A DNA stretch of 64,000 nt from the NCBI GenBank assembly GCA_963971535.1, contig OZ020592.1, forward strand, positions 54,443,150 to 54,507,149, given 5' to 3'. The notes beneath the pieces are model-generated. The model searched no databases and was not told the origin of the DNA. It was given only the letters and a program-made list of their open reading frames with translations. The first letter of the stretch is position 1, and every line of letters starts with the position of its first letter. The stretch comes from Notolepis coatsorum (Eukaryota; Chordata; Actinopteri; Aulopiformes; Paralepididae). The position numbers were made by a program, and so were the translations under genes. Positions 52,973-62,938 of this stretch are shown one piece after another.

Positions 52973-54968
52973 GAAATATTTGTGCTGTGCAAGTTTTATC
53001 TGCTTTGAAACTGAAGTAGTAAAGGCTTCTGTTCTGGTTCTGATAAGATCAGAACTGGCTGGATCGTCCTCTGCGTTGTGTATGGTTCCCCTAAAAACCT
53101 TTGTACTACCAATAAGACCCAATGGTCTTTGTTTGACGACCAGCGGAGCAGCAGGAGAAATGGAGGAGAAGGTGTACTGTCAGCTGCTTAATCAAAGTTA
53201 AGAGTGTATACAAATTACAATACAGATAAAAGATTCAAGGTACCGGAGCCCTATGCCGCTCGTCCTTACTAAGAAAACAGATTAAATAATGATAGTTTGA
53301 TAAGTTGTTGATGGGCTTTGTTCTCTGGCTGATGAACAAAGAAGTCTATTCTCCCTCCAAAAAGTTCTTTGTCTCTCGAGTCTCCTCTGCCGCGTCGTCT
53401 GCTGTGTGAAAAAAGGTGGGGTGTTGTCCTTGTGGTTTCGTGTCAGAGTGTCCTCCCACCGTCACAACACCCACCTCTTATATCAAAAGCCTGGAGTCTC
53501 TCGTGATGTCACCAGAGTGACATCACCAGATGTGGTCCTCCAATCCCAGGCCTGCACAGAGTATTTGAAAACGGAGGAGGGCCCACCCTCTTATTTCCCT
53601 TGTTTTTCAACCAAAGAACACACACCGTCTAACTAACATAATAATTTGGTTATTGATCTCACAATATATATATTCGAAATGCAATTGATTACATAAACAC
53701 AGAGATATCATAATTGACCAGTTTATCTTGATGCTAAATGAGACTCATAAACATTGCATATTTCATATCATTCGACTCAGGATTGTTACCACAATATAAC
53801 AGGCATTTGCAGTTATTTCACATTGAGGGTAAACCTCCTAACTCAGTAAGACACCTTTAAGTTATTTTAACTCAACTTTAAACGGTCTTACTTATTTCTT
53901 TAACCTCTTTATTCTTTTCTATGTGGGACTAGGAGACCAAATGGTGGTCTCATGTGTTTATTACTTATTACTTACTAGGAGACCAAATGGTGGTCTCATG
54001 TGTTTAACTAAGGCTTATCTGAACTCCTTCCTGTCCCCCACCCTGACGAACCCAGGTGGCTCTTTTGTTCTAGAACCCCCGAAGGGCTTATTCAAACAGT
54101 TCTTTATCGTTTACAGCCGGCTGTTGAGTGGCCCGACACCCAACCTTTTGTGAGGGTTCTTGCGTTAGTAAATAACCCTATCTATTTTAGTGAGACAGGG
54201 CAAAAGGGCAGAGTAATTTAATCACCAGAAGAATGTATTTGGTTGACTGACTAGTGCAGCTGTTTTCTCTAAATATAACACATTAGTTTGATTTGAACAC
54301 CAGTTTCAGGCAACATGTGTCTATCTATGGGTACAAAATACTACTGCAAAACTATAATGATCCAATGGTAAAAACAACTATAATTAACTACACTACACTA
54401 GTTCTCTAATCATTAAAAGCAGGTGGGTGCAGTGGGCTGGGTGACAAGACGAGGAGGGGAGACAGGGGAGAGCAGTAAAGAGGGTAGCAGGAAGGAGGAG
54501 AGATGATGGAGGAAACCATGGAATAGGTGAGTAATTTTATACAATGCAATTGAAATGTGTCTTTCTGCAATATCCCTCCTATAGAACAGAGGAACTATAG
54601 TTAAACATAAACACAGTTTCCTATAGACGGTTTCACTGGAATTTTGTTGATAGGAAACATTGCAACAGGAAATTAACGTGGGTCTGTTTAGAATGTTTAT
54701 GTTGTTGAGATGAAACCGTCCACAGGACAGAGGTAGGCTAACTATATAAGTAACTATAGTTACACATAAACACAGTCTTCTACAGGACAGAGGTAACTAT
54801 AGCTGTGACTATAGTCAGGGTGAGAGAAAGAGAGAGAGAGAAGCGATGGAGGGAGATGGAAACTTTCAAGTTTGTGTCTGCTCTGACAACATCCATATTC
54901 CATATCCTTCCTTGTTGACACACCTGTACAATTTGACCTGTTCCAACACCTATAGATCACCTATCTGT
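52973..54968. other. Long spacer without supported gene
   Basis: Several open frames (for example 52980-53201, 53406-53636, 53923-54153) show no domain or codon pattern I can support. A roughly 60-bp duplication with TAGGAGACCAAATGGTGGTC occurs at 53929 and 53977. Short inverted or direct repeats with TAACTATAGTTA lie near 54595 and 54740-54800. A GA run is at 54826-54842. Confidence 0.35.
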
Positions 54969-55308
54969 CCTTCGGATGAGACGTTAAACCGAGGTCCCGA
55001 CTGATTTTGGTCATTAAAGAACCCAGGGTGCCTATCAAAAAGAGTAGGTGGTTCCCCGACATTCCTGGCCAAATTCCCAATCAGGTCTCTGACATCAAGG
55101 CCACCTAATCAATGATATCAATTCCTGTCTCCCGAGCCTTTCAGCCATTGTGTAGTGTGATGTGTGCTTGGTACCAGTCACCAGTGTATGGTAGCCATTG
55201 AGTCTGCATAGTCCAAGGTTGGATGCTACACAGGGGGCAATTTCCACCCTACATTGTAAAAAGCGCTTTGAGTGTGTCTAGAAAAGCGTTATATAAATCA
55301 TTCTATAG
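54969..55308 (+). mobile_element. SINE or LINE 3' part, GCGCTTTGAGTG-type tail
   Basis: Contains CTTCGGATGAGACGTTAAAC, CGAGGTCCCGACT, CCAGGGTGCCTATC, CCTGGCCAAATTCCC and ends AAAAAGCGCTTTGAGTGTGT then TATATAAAT. This is a widespread fish SINE body with LINE-type tail, here moderately diverged. The 5' tRNA-like head is not visible. Confidence 0.6.
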
Positions 55309-55676
55309 AGGAAACTGAAAAAGCAGTGTCCTGATTCCACTTTTCTTCTTTGTGGAACAGCCTATTCACATAATAAGAAGGTAGCAGAACTTGTATACCA
55401 GCAGTGCAAGGAGGTCTCAGCTAGCTAGTGGCAGTATTAAATCATCAACACAGTCACCACCAAGAGGAGTAATTACAGCAAAAATCCGAGTGGACATGCT
55501 GAGAAAAGCAGAACTGGAACGCTGTTGTATTATGTGTCCTCTAGGGGACAGCTTAAATAGAGAAAATTGTTCCGTGGTGTCATAGGCCAAGCGTTGTGAA
55601 ATTTGTCTGACAACTCGCATATTGTCGAATTTTCATTGAGAATACATGTATATTTCATGATGGCGTCAACTCAAGG
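55309..55676. other. Spacer, no gene seen
   Basis: No recognisable feature; ends at the CAAGG target site of BEL-2 (55672-55676). Confidence 0.4.
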
Positions 55677-57078
55677 TGTTGTGAAGGATCAGATTAAACC
55701 GAATATGTATATTTATTTATATATATATATTTAATTGTATTTGTATATCGTTTGATATCCCCTGTATATTCCTTGTACAATATGCATTGAATATCCCTTT
55801 AGTCTACTAAACAGCCCATAATAGTTTCATTCTACCATTGGACGAGAACCTGGCGCCAGGTTGCCATACCCCTAGGTCCAAGTTCAATCGTGCCGCCTAA
55901 CATGTCGTGGCAAGCCCCGGTTCCGCGCAGGAATATGTCGGGCGAAATACGAATGGTACTATTTGTTCATAGCGCATATATATATGGCGCAAGTAAAATA
56001 GAACTTTCTTTTAGTCCAGTTCTTTACCCTCCAACAGAGTGACAGACACAAAGCCTCCCCACGACGCACGTGCGGTGTAGTAAGGCCTACTTGGCCCAGA
56101 ATAGGCATTGAGATATCGTGTAGATTAATAGTTGAATAGTCATAGTTTGGCACTATACCGTCGAGTTGGACGTATTCTATTAAGCTAATAATAGTCTATT
56201 TATGTATGGTGCATCGTTCGGTTAGAGTTCTAAAGTTATCAGTACCCCCATCGTTCCTGACGTTATCTGGACGCTTAACCAGGCTGGTCAGACCCCTAGT
56301 GGTGATTGCATCCGAGGAGCTCCGGGCCAAGAGCGACTGGACCTGTATATTGGATTACTCTACCCGGACGACGGCGAGCCTTCCACGGCTTGGATTATGC
56401 TTTGTGTGCTTTGATTATTCCATGGATAAAGGCCAACACTGCGGAGTGTTGGAACTACCCCCCGGAGAGGACTCCAGGTGAGACGGCGCTCTACACCAGT
56501 GAGGTCGCCTCACGTCTCTCCGTTGTGGACCGGCAGCTACCGTCCACAGAGGGTCCAGCTGTATTCGTCTGCGGTCCGAGGTTCTGTGGGCACCGTGTCC
56601 AAGACTTTGGATTCTCCCAAGACACCGTCGGCCAGATGGGATACCGCCAGCGGCTTCTCTAACCCCCCCCTCCTACTGTCTTACAACCAGCGGGACCCCC
56701 CCCCCCCCTTAGTGTATCCAGCTATAATCATTTAAGTACCATCGCTATCGTTTTCCTAAATATTCCAGGTTGTATACTTACTCCCTGCGTAACCAGAGAT
56801 TGGACATTCAATGTTGATTTACCTACGAATACTCATTTGCCATAAAAGTGCATATTTCATATTTCAAATCATAAATGTAATTAAGTGATCGTTGTATACA
56901 CCTTTTGCTGTATTAAACCTTCGATTTGGTACATTTGTGTGGATTCGTTTCATCAGGTGGGAAAGTGTTCATCATACTTATATCTTGTACTGGGTGGCCA
57001 GAAGTTAAAGTACATGAGGTAGTGGTATTAAATATCATATCTAACAATACAGTCAGGGAATTGTACCCCTCAGTTACA
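55677..57078 (+). repeat. BEL-2 5' LTR, 1402 bp
   Basis: Edges TGTTGTGAAGG and CAGTTACA. It contains a C13 tract near 56696-56708. Frames inside it recur in the other LTR and are not genes. Confidence 0.9.
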
Positions 57079-57146
57079 ATTGGTCCTTCGAGCCGGAGGG
57101 TAACTAGTGTAATATTAATATAGTGTTATTAATATCGAAATGGCCT

Positions 57147-60100
57147 ATGATGAACACTCCACGAAACGATCCTCCTAACCTAGAACGCCCGCGGCGCAGA
57201 CGACAGACACCTCAGTACTTAGAGGCTTACACTGTCAGTCAACTACCTAGTCTTCGACAAACGGTAAACGCGGTAGAAGTAGAAAGTAAAATTATGTCTG
57301 ACCTTAACGACCAGGTTTCCCCGACCACAGAGGCCCTAGTAGGTCCTAATGTAACTGACCAAGCTCACGGTGGGGACCAGGAGGGAACTGACATGCCTTT
57401 ACCCCCCGCCACTACCCAAGAAGTAGTCCCCGACCACCCCCGGGAGGAAGACAACCCTACAGAGAGAGAACTCTGCACGGAAGAAGAGGAGGAGAGCGCC
57501 GAGGAACTAGAGCTCCAGGACTCCCCAACGAGTACCCCCAGGAGCGGCTCACGCAGGAGCGGCTCACCTCCACAACCGCCTTCCCCCAGAGAAGCGGCGA
57601 GGATGCTACAACAGGCGTTCCTCGTCCGCCTGACAGCCTCTACCGAACGCGATCGACTTCAGGGTGAACGCGACCGTCTCCAAGCACAGGCGCTCAGCGA
57701 GCACGAACATTTTACTATTAAAAGAGAACGCCTCCAAGCGCAGCGACGGAGCGAAGAAGAGCGCATACGCCGGGAGATGAGACGCCTTCAGACGGAAATT
57801 AATATGGTAAGAGACCGGGCCGCAGCAGAGCGCGCCGCCGCCGCAGCAGAGCGCGCCGCCGCCAAAGCCCAGCGCGCCGCTGACGGTGCCCAAAGACAAG
57901 CAGAGCGCGCCGCCGCCGAAGCCCAGCGCGTCGCTGACTATGCCCAAAGAGAAGCAGCGCGCGCCGCCGCCGAAGCCCAGCGCGCCGCTGACTATGCCCA
58001 AAGAGAAGCAGAGCGCAACACAGATCTCATCCAGCGCCAAGCCGAGCGCGACAGACTACAAGCCGAGCGCGACAAGTTAATGGCGCAGCTAAGGAAGCGG
58101 CTGATCCCCAGGGCAACCCCCTCTCCCCCCGCCAGGGGTTCAAGGAAATCGTCGAGACAACAGTCAAGGGCAGCGCCTCCCAACCGAGCAAGCGACCCTG
58201 AACTTGACCAACAGACAAAGCCTATACCCCCCGCAGACCCCCTTCCCAGACCGGTCCAAGCGAGACCCAGCTACAAGGAAGGAGCGGCATACACTGCGGA
58301 GAAGCAAGATAAACGACTACAGGATCTGGAAGATCTGATAGAGGAAGAAGAGGGAGAGGAGGAGAACCAAGCCCGACGACAGCACAGTACTCCACCGGAC
58401 CAGGAGGTCCCATACAGTCCAGGCTATACCCCCGCGGCGCTGCGCTACAGACCCCCGACTCTATTCACGGGTGAGCACGACGCACGACCAGCCCCGAGGA
58501 ATAGCACCTGGACCAGCTGGCTATGGTGCCCTGCCGGTACCAGCCCACAGAGAGGCGCAAGAGGAGACTCGCCTAGGAGGCCTCTCCCCCAACGCTCGCC
58601 GATGTATCCGCCACCCACGGCGTCATACATTGCGATACCGAACACCAGACGGAGTGTGTACAGAACACTCGCCAGACAATATGACCCGTTGGGATGTATT
58701 CTACCTTACACCACCAGGGCAAAGATGGTTGTACGAGCACTATGGGACAAGGACCAGGGCTGGGACGACCCAATACCCGCACACCTTGCCTCAACATGGA
58801 GAGAGTGGGAGACGGAACTCCGCTCACTCCCAGGTGTCAATATACGCCGCAGCTACTTCCCATCCACAGTGAGGCCAGAGACATGCGAGATTGAGCTACA
58901 CGTCTTCAGCGACGCCTCCGAAGTAGCCTACGGATCGGTGGCCTACTTGCGTGCCCAAGAGATGGGAGGAAAGATACACACTGCTTTCATCCTGGCCCGC
59001 TCAAGAATAGCCCCACGTAAGCAACAATCTATCCCACGTCTAGAGCTCTGCGCAGCCCTCGCAGGAGCGCATCTAGCCACGTTAATCCAACGTGAACTCA
59101 CCATTCCGGTGCATAGAACAATCTTGTGGTCAGATTCCACGACAGTACTCACATGGATCAAGTCTGATTCATGCAGATACAAAGTCTTCGTGGGAGTCAG
59201 AGTCACCGAGATTCAAGAGTTAACAGAAGAAGCAAGCTGGCGGTATGTGGACACCAAACACAACCCAGCTGACGTCATCACCCGGGGAATGTCTCTGGAT
59301 GACCTAACCCGTCGCAACATCTACAGTGACGGACCAGCATTCCTCAAGCTCCCGGAAGGAGATTGGCCTACGCCCACCCCGAGGGAAGCAAGTAACGAGG
59401 AGGCTGAGAACAAGAAACCTATGTTCTGTGGACTGAGCACTGTCGCCTCCACAGACCCCAACATAGATGACTGCATTACCCTAGAGAGTGCGCAGCAAAG
59501 AACATTCCTGTGGCACCACCCAGAGATTCAGTCTACCACTGACATGTCAGCAGCTGACTACGAAGAAGCAGAACTTCTTCTACTACAACGAGCCCAGAGA
59601 GACTCGTTCCCCGACGAGCTAGACTGTCTACAGGGAGGAAACCCCGTCCCATCAGACAGCAGACTGATTCACCTGGCACCAGAGAGTGACGCCCATAATC
59701 TCATCAGAGTGGGTGGTCGCCTGCGGAGAGCCCCCGATCTACCAGATGACATTAAGCACCCGATCGTCTTGAACAGCCGACACCAGGTCACAGAGCTGAT
59801 CATAAAGAAATACGACGAGGATGTACACCACGCAGGAGCAGAGAGAGTCTTCGCGGAGATCAGACGTCGTTATTGGATATTGCAAGGGAGAGAAGCAGTA
59901 CGGCGCTTCCAGCGAACCTGTCTAGACTGCCGTAAGTGGCGCGCGCAGCCCAGCATACCACGGATGGCTGACTTACCCCCCTGTCGCCTCCGAATCGGCG
60001 ACAAGCCATTCCACTCCACAGGCATGGACTGCTTTGGCCCGTTGTATATAAAGAGAGGAAGAGGCACCGAGAAGCGGTGGGGTATTGTATTCAAATGCAT

Positions 60101-60935
60101 GACCACCAGAGCGATACATATCGAGCTCCTTCCGACCATGAGCACAGACTCATTCCTTATGGCCTTCCGGAGATTCGCATCACGGAAAGGAAAACCGTCT
60201 ACATTGTTGTCTGATCACGGGACCAACTTCAAAGGCGGAGAAAGAGAGCTGAGAGAGAGCTTCCAAGCTATGGGCCCAGAACTTAAGACCCACCTCGCTC
60301 CAGCACAGATTGACTTCCAGTTTAATCCCCCGAACGCACCCCACTTCGGTGGAACCTGGGAACGAGAAGTACGTTCTATAAAGACAGCCCTGTACGCCGT
60401 ACTCGGAGCCCAGACTGTGGCGGAGGAAGTCCTAATGACAGTCCTCACGGAGATCGAGGGAGTATTGAACTCAAAGCCCCTCGGTTACGTCTCCAGTGAT
60501 GTAGCAGATGTCGACCCAGTCACCCCCAACACACTCCTAATGGTGCGGCTGGACCCCGCGCTACCCCAGACAATGTACAGGCCTGAAGAAGCGAACGGCC
60601 GAAGAATGTGGAGGTACAGCCAAGTACTAGCTGACAAGTTTTGGAGCAGCTTCCTACTTCACTACCTACCGTCTCTACAGACCCGCCAGAAGTGGGTAAA
60701 AGAGAGAGACAATTTGACAGAAGGAACAGTCGTCATGATTATTGACCAGTCACTACCCAGAGCTATGTGGCCGGCTGGCCGCGTAAGCAAAGTGATCACC
60801 GGTGCCGATGGCAAGGTCCGAGCAGCTGAAGTACTCGTCCAAGGGCGCACTTACACACGTCCCGTGGCGAGGCTCATAGAACTGCCCCGACTCCCAGATA
60901 CTATCGATGATGACCATGACCCCATGACTTTGTGA
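57147..60935 (+). CDS. BEL-2 fused Gag N-terminus, RNase H and integrase, single open frame
   Basis: The frame is open from 57123; the first in-frame ATG pair is at 57147, giving about 1262 codons without a stop. The N-terminal 505 residues are the Gag leader with a long Ala/Gln/Arg coiled coil (repeated AERAAAEAQR..DYAQREAE units, 57820-58020), more expanded than in BEL-1. At 58638 the sequence jumps in frame from YIAIP to NTRRSVYRTLARQYDPLG, deleting the DUF1759-like domain, zinc motifs, protease and RT fingers/palm. The remainder is complete: RNase H (LHVFSDASEVAYGSVAYLR, ILWSDSTTVLTWI), integrase zinc region, core (MDCFGPL, LLSDHGTNF, HFGGTWERE) and the C-terminal DUF5641-like part. Both BEL-1 stop positions are sense codons here. 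The protein could make an integrase-bearing polyprotein but no DNA copy by itself. Confidence 0.9.
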   Translation: MMNTPRNDPPNLERPRRRRQTPQYLEAYTVSQLPSLRQTVNAVEVESKIMSDLNDQVSPTTEALVGPNVTDQAHGGDQEGTDMPLPPATTQEVVPDHPREEDNPTERELCTEEEEESAEELELQDSPTSTPRSGSRRSGSPPQPPSPREAARMLQQAFLVRLTASTERDRLQGERDRLQAQALSEHEHFTIKRERLQAQRRSEEERIRREMRRLQTEINMVRDRAAAERAAAAAERAAAKAQRAADGAQRQAERAAAEAQRVADYAQREAARAAAEAQRAADYAQREAERNTDLIQRQAERDRLQAERDKLMAQLRKRLIPRATPSPPARGSRKSSRQQSRAAPPNRASDPELDQQTKPIPPADPLPRPVQARPSYKEGAAYTAEKQDKRLQDLEDLIEEEEGEEENQARRQHSTPPDQEVPYSPGYTPAALRYRPPTLFTGEHDARPAPRNSTWTSWLWCPAGTSPQRGARGDSPRRPLPQRSPMYPPPTASYIAIPNTRRSVYRTLARQYDPLGCILPYTTRAKMVVRALWDKDQGWDDPIPAHLASTWREWETELRSLPGVNIRRSYFPSTVRPETCEIELHVFSDASEVAYGSVAYLRAQEMGGKIHTAFILARSRIAPRKQQSIPRLELCAALAGAHLATLIQRELTIPVHRTILWSDSTTVLTWIKSDSCRYKVFVGVRVTEIQELTEEASWRYVDTKHNPADVITRGMSLDDLTRRNIYSDGPAFLKLPEGDWPTPTPREASNEEAENKKPMFCGLSTVASTDPNIDDCITLESAQQRTFLWHHPEIQSTTDMSAADYEEAELLLLQRAQRDSFPDELDCLQGGNPVPSDSRLIHLAPESDAHNLIRVGGRLRRAPDLPDDIKHPIVLNSRHQVTELIIKKYDEDVHHAGAERVFAEIRRRYWILQGREAVRRFQRTCLDCRKWRAQPSIPRMADLPPCRLRIGDKPFHSTGMDCFGPLYIKRGRGTEKRWGIVFKCMTTRAIHIELLPTMSTDSFLMAFRRFASRKGKPSTLLSDHGTNFKGGERELRESFQAMGPELKTHLAPAQIDFQFNPPNAPHFGGTWEREVRSIKTALYAVLGAQTVAEEVLMTVLTEIEGVLNSKPLGYVSSDVADVDPVTPNTLLMVRLDPALPQTMYRPEEANGRRMWRYSQVLADKFWSSFLLHYLPSLQTRQKWVKERDNLTEGTVVMIIDQSLPRAMWPAGRVSKVITGADGKVRAAEVLVQGRTYTRPVARLIELPRLPDTIDDDHDPMTL
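57820..58020 (+). repeat. In-frame GCC-rich tandem repeat in BEL-2 Gag
   Basis: Units with CGCGCCGCCGCCGAAGCCCA and CTGACTATGCCCAAAGAGAA repeat four to seven times in multiples of three. BEL-1 has only two or three comparable units at 17005-17070. Confidence 0.75.
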
Positions 60936-61028
60936 GTTGACTGACCCTTACAGCGGACCTTGAGTGGTAGACAGTGCGGTTAATCTGTCTCTGCTTAGCT
61001 AATTAGGTGGGACTAATTAGGGGGCGGC

Positions 61029-62429
61029 TGTTGTGAAGGATCAGATTAAACCGAATATGTATATTTATTTATATATATATATTTAATTGTATTTGTATAT
61101 CGTTTGATATCCCCTGTATATTCCTTGTACAATATGCATTGAATATCCCTTTAGTCTACTAAACAGCCCATAATAGTTTCATTCTACCATTGGACGAGAA
61201 CCTGGCGCCAGGTTGCCATACCCCTAGGTCCAAGTTCAATCGTGCCGCCTAACATGTCGTGGCAAGCCCCGGTTCCGCGCAGGAATATGTCGGGCGAAAT
61301 ACGAATGGTACTATTTGTTCATAGCGCATATATATATGGCGCAAGTAAAGTAGAACTTTCTTTTAGTCCAGTTCTTTACCCTCCAACAGAGTGACAGACG
61401 CAAAGCCTCCCCACGACGCACGTGCGGTGTAGTAAGGCCTACTTGGCCCAGAATAGGCATTGAGATATCGTGTAGATTAATAGTTGAATAGTCATAGTTT
61501 GGCACTATACCGTCGAGTTGGACGTATTCTATTAAGCTAATAATAGTCTATTTATGTATGGTGCATCGTTCGGTTAGAGTTCTAAAGTTATCAGTACCCC
61601 CATCGTTCCTGACGTTATCTGGACGCTTAACCAGGCTGGTCAGACCCCTAGTGGTGATTGCATCCGAGGAGCTCCGGGCCAAGAGCGACTGGACCTGTAT
61701 ATTGGATTACTCTACCCGGACGACGGCGAGCCTTCCACGGCTTGGATTATGCTTTGTGTGCTTTGATTATTCCATGGATAAAGGCCAACACTGCGGAGTG
61801 TTGGAACTACCCCCCGGAGAGGACTCCAGGTGAGACGGCGCTCTACACCAGTGAGGTCGCCTCACGTCTCTCCGTTGTGGACCGGCAGCTACCGTCCACA
61901 GAGGGTCCAGCTGTATTCGTCTGCGGTCCGAGGTTCTGTGGGCACCGTGTCCAAGACTTTGGATTCTCCCAAGACACCGTCGGCCAGATGGGATACCGCC
62001 AGCGGCTTCTCTAACCCCCCCCTCCTACTGTCTTACAACCAGCGGGACCCCCCCCCCCCTTAGTGTATCCAGCTATAATCATTTAAGTACCATCGCTATC
62101 GTTTTCCTAAATATTCCAGGTTGTATACTTACTCCCTGCGTAACCAGAGATTGGACATTCAATGTTGATTTACCTACGAATACTCATTTGCCATAAAAGT
62201 GCATATTTCATATTTCAAATCATAAATGTAATTAAGTGATCGTTGTATACACCTTTTGCTGTATTAAACCTTCGATTTGGTACATTTGTGTGGATTCGTT
62301 TCATCAGGTGGGAAAGTGTTCATCATACTTATATCTTGTACTGGGTGGCCAGAAGTTAAAGTACATGAGGTAGTGGTATTAAATATCATATCTAACAATA
62401 CAGTCAGGGAATTGTACCCCTCAGTTACA
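61029..62429 (+). repeat. BEL-2 3' LTR, 1401 bp
   Basis: Preceded by the purine-rich AGGGGGCGGC. One base shorter than the 5' LTR in the C tract (C12). Confidence 0.9.
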
Positions 62430-62434
62430 CAAGG

Positions 62435-62938
62435 CATAAAATAAGTACAATAAGTACAGTGTTGCTCGAAGGCATGTGAACCCCTCCGAAACAGCCAGTC
62501 CCTCAATCCCTGTAACGTTCCCCCCGGTCCTGCTTCACAACTCCCATCTGTCCATGGACATTCCCCACTCCTGAACTATGGCTTACAACCACCAGGTGGG
62601 CTAGTTCAGTTGGTTCATCTTTGTTGTCTTGTATTTGTTCATTTACTTTCTGTCATCACCAATCTGTTTGTTCATCTGTTGTCTGTGCTGTGCCCCATTG
62701 TCTAGTCTAGTTTTGTCTCCCTTGTGTCTGTATCTTTGTGCTGTTTGGTCTCATCATGTTTCAGTATATTAACCCAGTTATGTTTTCTGTTTAGTTTGTT
62801 CCTACCCAGCTGTGTCTAGTTTACCAATCACCCTCATGTCTCTAATTAGTCTGTGTATTTAAGTGTTGTCTGCCCAGCCTTCCTTGCTGGGTCATTACTC
62901 CTGTTAAACACAAACAGCCCGCATGCCACTAACACAGC
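62435..62938 (+). repeat. Probable partial Gypsy LTR
   Basis: From about 62511 the sequence starts TGTAACGTTCCCCCC (compare TGTAACGTTCGGG of the LTR at 12146) and has CTAATTAGTCTGTGTATTTAAG (62850-62871), a TATA-like context usual in fish Gypsy LTRs. It stops at the Copia LTR (62939), so it is probably truncated. No coding region. Confidence 0.4.

Larger units (their letters stand above)
55677..62429 (+). mobile_element. BEL/Pao LTR retrotransposon 2 (BEL-2), 6.75 kb, RT-deleted
   Basis: 5' LTR 55677-57078, tRNA-Tyr primer site 57081-57097, one open frame 57147-60935, 3' LTR 61029-62429. The target duplication is CAAGG (55672-55676 and 62430-62434). The LTRs differ by two substitutions (near 55999 and 56049) and one base in a C tract, so insertion is recent. 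Coding sequence outside the deletion is close to that of BEL-1, while the LTRs are clearly more different. The central 2583 bp (BEL-1 numbering 17678-20260) are missing. Confidence 0.95.

Noticed and set aside
52980..54153. Several 70-80 codon frames
   Set aside because: No recognisable motif, splice context or codon bias; considered chance.
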